A DNA stretch of 64,000 bases from DAOUJI01 sp965197415. GTDB lineage: Bacteria > Chloroflexota > Dehalococcoidia > Lucifugimonadales > JAGWBF01. The notes beneath the pieces were generated by a model. The model worked only from the letters and a program-made list of their open reading frames with translations, was not told the DNA's origin and searched no databases. The stretch's first letter is position 1, and each line of letters begins with the position of its first letter. The stretch lies in assembly GCA_965197415.1 (NCBI GenBank), contig OZ240207.1, forward strand, positions 186,001 through 250,000, read 5' to 3'. Shown one piece after another: positions 62,074-64,000 of this stretch. The position numbers and the translations under genes are program-made.

Positions 62074-62888
62074 GGTCTGTTAACACTAACGTAGTGCATC
62101 GATGATGAACCCGAATAGGATGAACCCCAGGAAGAGTACGTCGAGCTTGTCAAAGCGAGAGAAGATGCGGCGAAATCCCTTCAGCCGACGGAACAGCCGC
62201 TCGATTTCGTTGCGCTTCTTGTATATCTCCCGGTCGTATTCCCAAGGGTCAATCCGGCTCTTCAGCGGCGGAACGACGGGCGTGAACCCCAGCGCCAACG
62301 CCAACTGGCGGGTCTCGTTTCCCTCGTATGCCCTGTCCATCAGCAGAGACGGGCTCCCATGCTGAGGCCCCAGATGGTGCAGCAGCTTGCGCCCCTCCGG
62401 TGCGTCGTGGGCCTGTCCGGGAGAGAGGGAAACGGTTATAGCTGTCCGAGCATCCGCGGCAACCATATGAATCTTGGTAGTCCAACCTCCGCGGGATTTG
62501 CCGATGGACTGGGGTCCGTTTTTTTTAACGCACCCGTGCCGTCGGGATGGACCTTGACGGTAGTGCTGTCCATCGAAACCGCCTCCAGCTTGATGCGCAC
62601 TATCTGTTCCTTCTGGAGGTGTTCGAATATCCGGTCCAGTACGCCGCTCTTGGACCAGCGGTTCATGCGGGTGTAGATGGTATGCCAGTTGCCAAACCGG
62701 GCCGGCAACCCCCGCCATTTGCAGCCATGCTCGGCGACGTACAAGATTGCGTTGAGCACTCGCAGGTTCGAAAGGCTGACATTGCCCCGCTGCACCGGGA
62801 GATGGGGCGCGATGCGTTGAAACTGGACTTCGGTTATTTCCATGCCAGAATTGTATCATAATTCGACTAATAGTGTTAACAGGCCCTA
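62071..62888. mobile_element. IS5-family (IS427-like) insertion sequence
   Basis: Terminal inverted repeats GGGTCTGTTAACACTA (62073-62088) and its near-perfect complement (62871-62886, one mismatch), flanked by a TA duplication (62071-62072, 62887-62888). The element is 814 bases and encodes a two-frame DDE transposase on the minus strand. Both ends and the catalytic residues look intact, so it may be active. Confidence 0.93.
62086..62843 (-). CDS. IS5/IS427-group transposase, two frames joined by frameshift
   Basis: Frame 1 starts at ATG 62843 (MEITEVQFQRIAPHLPVQRG) and contains the first catalytic Asp (SMDSTTVKVHPDG). At a run of eight A (complement of 62519-62526) the reading moves to the second frame, which continues KKNGPQSIGKSRGGWTTKIHMV, the second Asp (LLMDRAYEGNE) and the Glu (KRNEIERLFRRLKGF). 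Such A-run slippage is usual in this group. The stop lies within the terminal repeat. Confidence 0.9.
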
Positions 62889-62902
62889 ACCCAAAACAAC
62901 CC

Positions 62903-62949
62903 AGAGACACAGCCGCCCGGCCTCCACAGGCGCGGGCGGTTCTCTTTTG
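62903..62949 (+). terminator. Displaced tatA terminator
   Basis: CCGCCCG (62913-62919) and CGGGCGG (62933-62939) with outer GAGA/TCTC pairing and a following T-rich run. Before the IS arrived it would have been about 30 bases after tatA. Confidence 0.8.
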
Positions 62950-62997
62950 TTCAGAGCCGGTGACAAACGCTTAATGAGCGAATCGAGACGATTTAGG

Positions 62998-63003
62998 TAT
63001 AAT
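62998..63003 (+). promoter_or_regulatory. -10 of the DUF5131 gene
   Basis: A perfect TATAAT, 50 bases before ATG 63054. No clear -35 at standard spacing. Confidence 0.45.
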
Positions 63004-63053
63004 GACCAACTGTCGGATGCCTGTCGGTGTAGCTTCCGTAAAGTGAGGGTCCT

Positions 63054-63806
63054 ATGCCATCCACGATTGAGTGGACAGATGAAACCTGGAACCCGGTGAC
63101 CGGGTGCAGCAGAGTGTCTCCTGGTTGCGACCACTGCTACATGTTCGCTCTATACCCTCGTCTGAGGGCAATGGGAGTCCATGGTTATGAAACGGCTCCT
63201 GATGATGTCCGACTTTTGCCTGAACGCCTGATGGCGCCGTTGTCTTGGAAGAAACCGCGTCATGTCTTCGTGAATAGCATGGCCGATGTGTTCCACCCGG
63301 CCGTCCCTTTCAGCTTCATAGATGACATGTTCTCAGTGATGGATGAGGCGGCATCCAAGCATGGGCATGTGTTCCAAGTCTTGACCAAGAGACCTGGCCG
63401 CGCGGTGGCTTGGTGGCAGAGGCGGGGGCAGAGTTATCCAAATGGCTGGCCGCCCAACGTGTGGATAGGGACTTCAGTTGAAAGCCAGAAATACGCTCCC
63501 AGACTGACTGTGTTGGCCCGTCTTCCCGCGTCGATACGGTTCGTGTCCGCTGAGCCGTTGCTGGAGCGAATTGACCTGAGTTCGTGGCTTGCAGAAGGAA
63601 CATTGCAGTGGGTGATAGCCGGAGGAGAAAGCGGGCCTCGTGCAAGGGGCATGGACCTGGACTGGGCGCGTGCTCTGCGTGACCAATCGACTGAGGCTGG
63701 TGTGCCGTTCTTTCTTAAGCAGCTTGGCGGGGTGAGAAAAAAACGTGGCGGTGATGCCGCCGTAATAGACGGCGAGCGATGGCGCCAAATGCCGGTTGGA
63801 GTTTAG
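63054..63806 (+). CDS. DUF5131 family protein (phage Gp37/Gp68 type)
   Basis: A 250-residue protein: IEWTDETWNPVTGCSRVSPGCDHCYM, with three cysteines (Cys18, 25, 28) in the family's GC..SPGC..CY arrangement, VFVNSMADVFHP, FQVLTKRP, IWIGTSVE-type NVWIGTSVES, and GESGPRARGMDLDWARALRDQ. The Cys pattern is like radical-SAM-type Fe-S sites, and members often neighbour three-Cys-motif partner (TcmP) genes. The function is not known. Confidence 0.9.
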   Translation: MPSTIEWTDETWNPVTGCSRVSPGCDHCYMFALYPRLRAMGVHGYETAPDDVRLLPERLMAPLSWKKPRHVFVNSMADVFHPAVPFSFIDDMFSVMDEAASKHGHVFQVLTKRPGRAVAWWQRRGQSYPNGWPPNVWIGTSVESQKYAPRLTVLARLPASIRFVSAEPLLERIDLSSWLAEGTLQWVIAGGESGPRARGMDLDWARALRDQSTEAGVPFFLKQLGGVRKKRGGDAAVIDGERWRQMPVGV

Positions 63807-63809
63807 TAA

Positions 63810-63962
63810 ATTCCGTGTCCCAAATGTCGTTCGGCGGGCGATGTACGCTGGAAACACTGGAAATACTCGGGCGGGCGCCCCCAGGGTTATACCTATCGCA
63901 GGCTACATTCTAAATCGTTGGTGATGAACGCCGTTGGAACGGCGGAACTCCTAGGCTATTAG
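63810..63962 (+). CDS. Possible small zinc-ribbon ORF
   Basis: A 50-codon open frame with CPKC at its start followed by a basic Trp- and Tyr-rich stretch (VRWKHWKYSGGRPQGYTYRR). It begins directly after the previous stop and has no ATG, GTG or TTG in the first 30 codons, only ATT. The partner CxxC is absent, so it may be a transposase-leader remnant rather than a gene. Confidence 0.25.
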   Translation: MPCPKCRSAGDVRWKHWKYSGGRPQGYTYRRLHSKSLVMNAVGTAELLGY

Positions 63963-64000
63963 GATCCCGCAGGCTCCGGGGCAGGCTCGCGACCTCTGGC

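Noticed and set aside
1..64000. tRNA, rRNA, tmRNA, RNase P and riboswitch genes
   Set aside because: Scanning for T-loop sequences and known motifs by eye gave no cloverleaf or riboswitch I could support; weak or short RNAs may have been missed.

Overview
The window is GC-rich, densely coded chromosomal DNA with no rRNA, tRNA, CRISPR array or prophage that I could see. The best fit is a Chloroflexota bacterium, probably a Dehalococcoidia-like (SAR202-type) lineage. This is inferred from Thr-Pro repeat linkers, a duplicated ThyX, long C-terminal tails on ribosomal proteins S6 and S18, several luciferase-like flavin oxidoreductases, and catabolic acyl-CoA and thiamin-diphosphate enzymes. I ran no database search, so the taxonomy is tentative.

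Layout. 0-9.5 kb: the 3' end of metH, a GxxExxY-type element bounded by phased GATT arrays, a NaChBac-like ion channel, pyruvate phosphate dikinase, a frameshifted aldo/keto reductase, a DUF1802 gene, a geranylgeranyl-reductase-family flavoprotein with an in-frame TGA at its conserved Cys, a HicAB pair and a LysR regulator. 9.5-25 kb: mostly core functions (rpsT, relA/spoT, an HtrA-type protease, hisS, a Fur-family regulator, prfA, prmC) with acyl-CoA, LLM, VOC and MFS genes between them. 25-39.4 kb: DUF502, a folE/FemAB-like/MshA-like operon, and a long minus-strand block glyA-rpsF-ssb-rpsR-PPIase-hom, then NfeD-SPFH, hpf, DUF429 and meaB.

39.4-61.7 kb is a catabolic region: two acyl-CoA dehydrogenases (the first frameshifted), an LLM oxidoreductase, an A-type Fe-S carrier, thyX, two paralogous ThDP enzymes, a lower-GC patch with a possible uracil-DNA-glycosylase-fold gene, MaoC, DinB, a PEP-mutase/isocitrate-lyase-family protein, SDR, VapBC, a zinc MDR, an SMP-30 lactonase, and a complete pyruvate-dehydrogenase-type operon (E3-E1alpha-E1beta-E2) with a ThDP enzyme at its end. 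61.7-64 kb: tatA, an IS5/IS427-like element inserted exactly at the tatA stop codon, and a DUF5131 (phage Gp37/Gp68) gene.

Main points for a second look: (1) TGA in place of the conserved Cys in the flavoprotein at 6.7 kb (candidate selenocysteine, or a mutation); (2) 26-bp-span phased GATT arrays, in both orientations, around the GxxExxY gene; (3) three GCGGCTAT copies around the promoter of the PDH operon and three CTGTG boxes spaced 16 bp at the vapBC promoter; (4) matching low-complexity tails on S6 and S18, which are neighbours in the ribosome; (5) two independent frame breaks, both one base short at a CCAGG motif, suggesting a systematic sequencing artefact.
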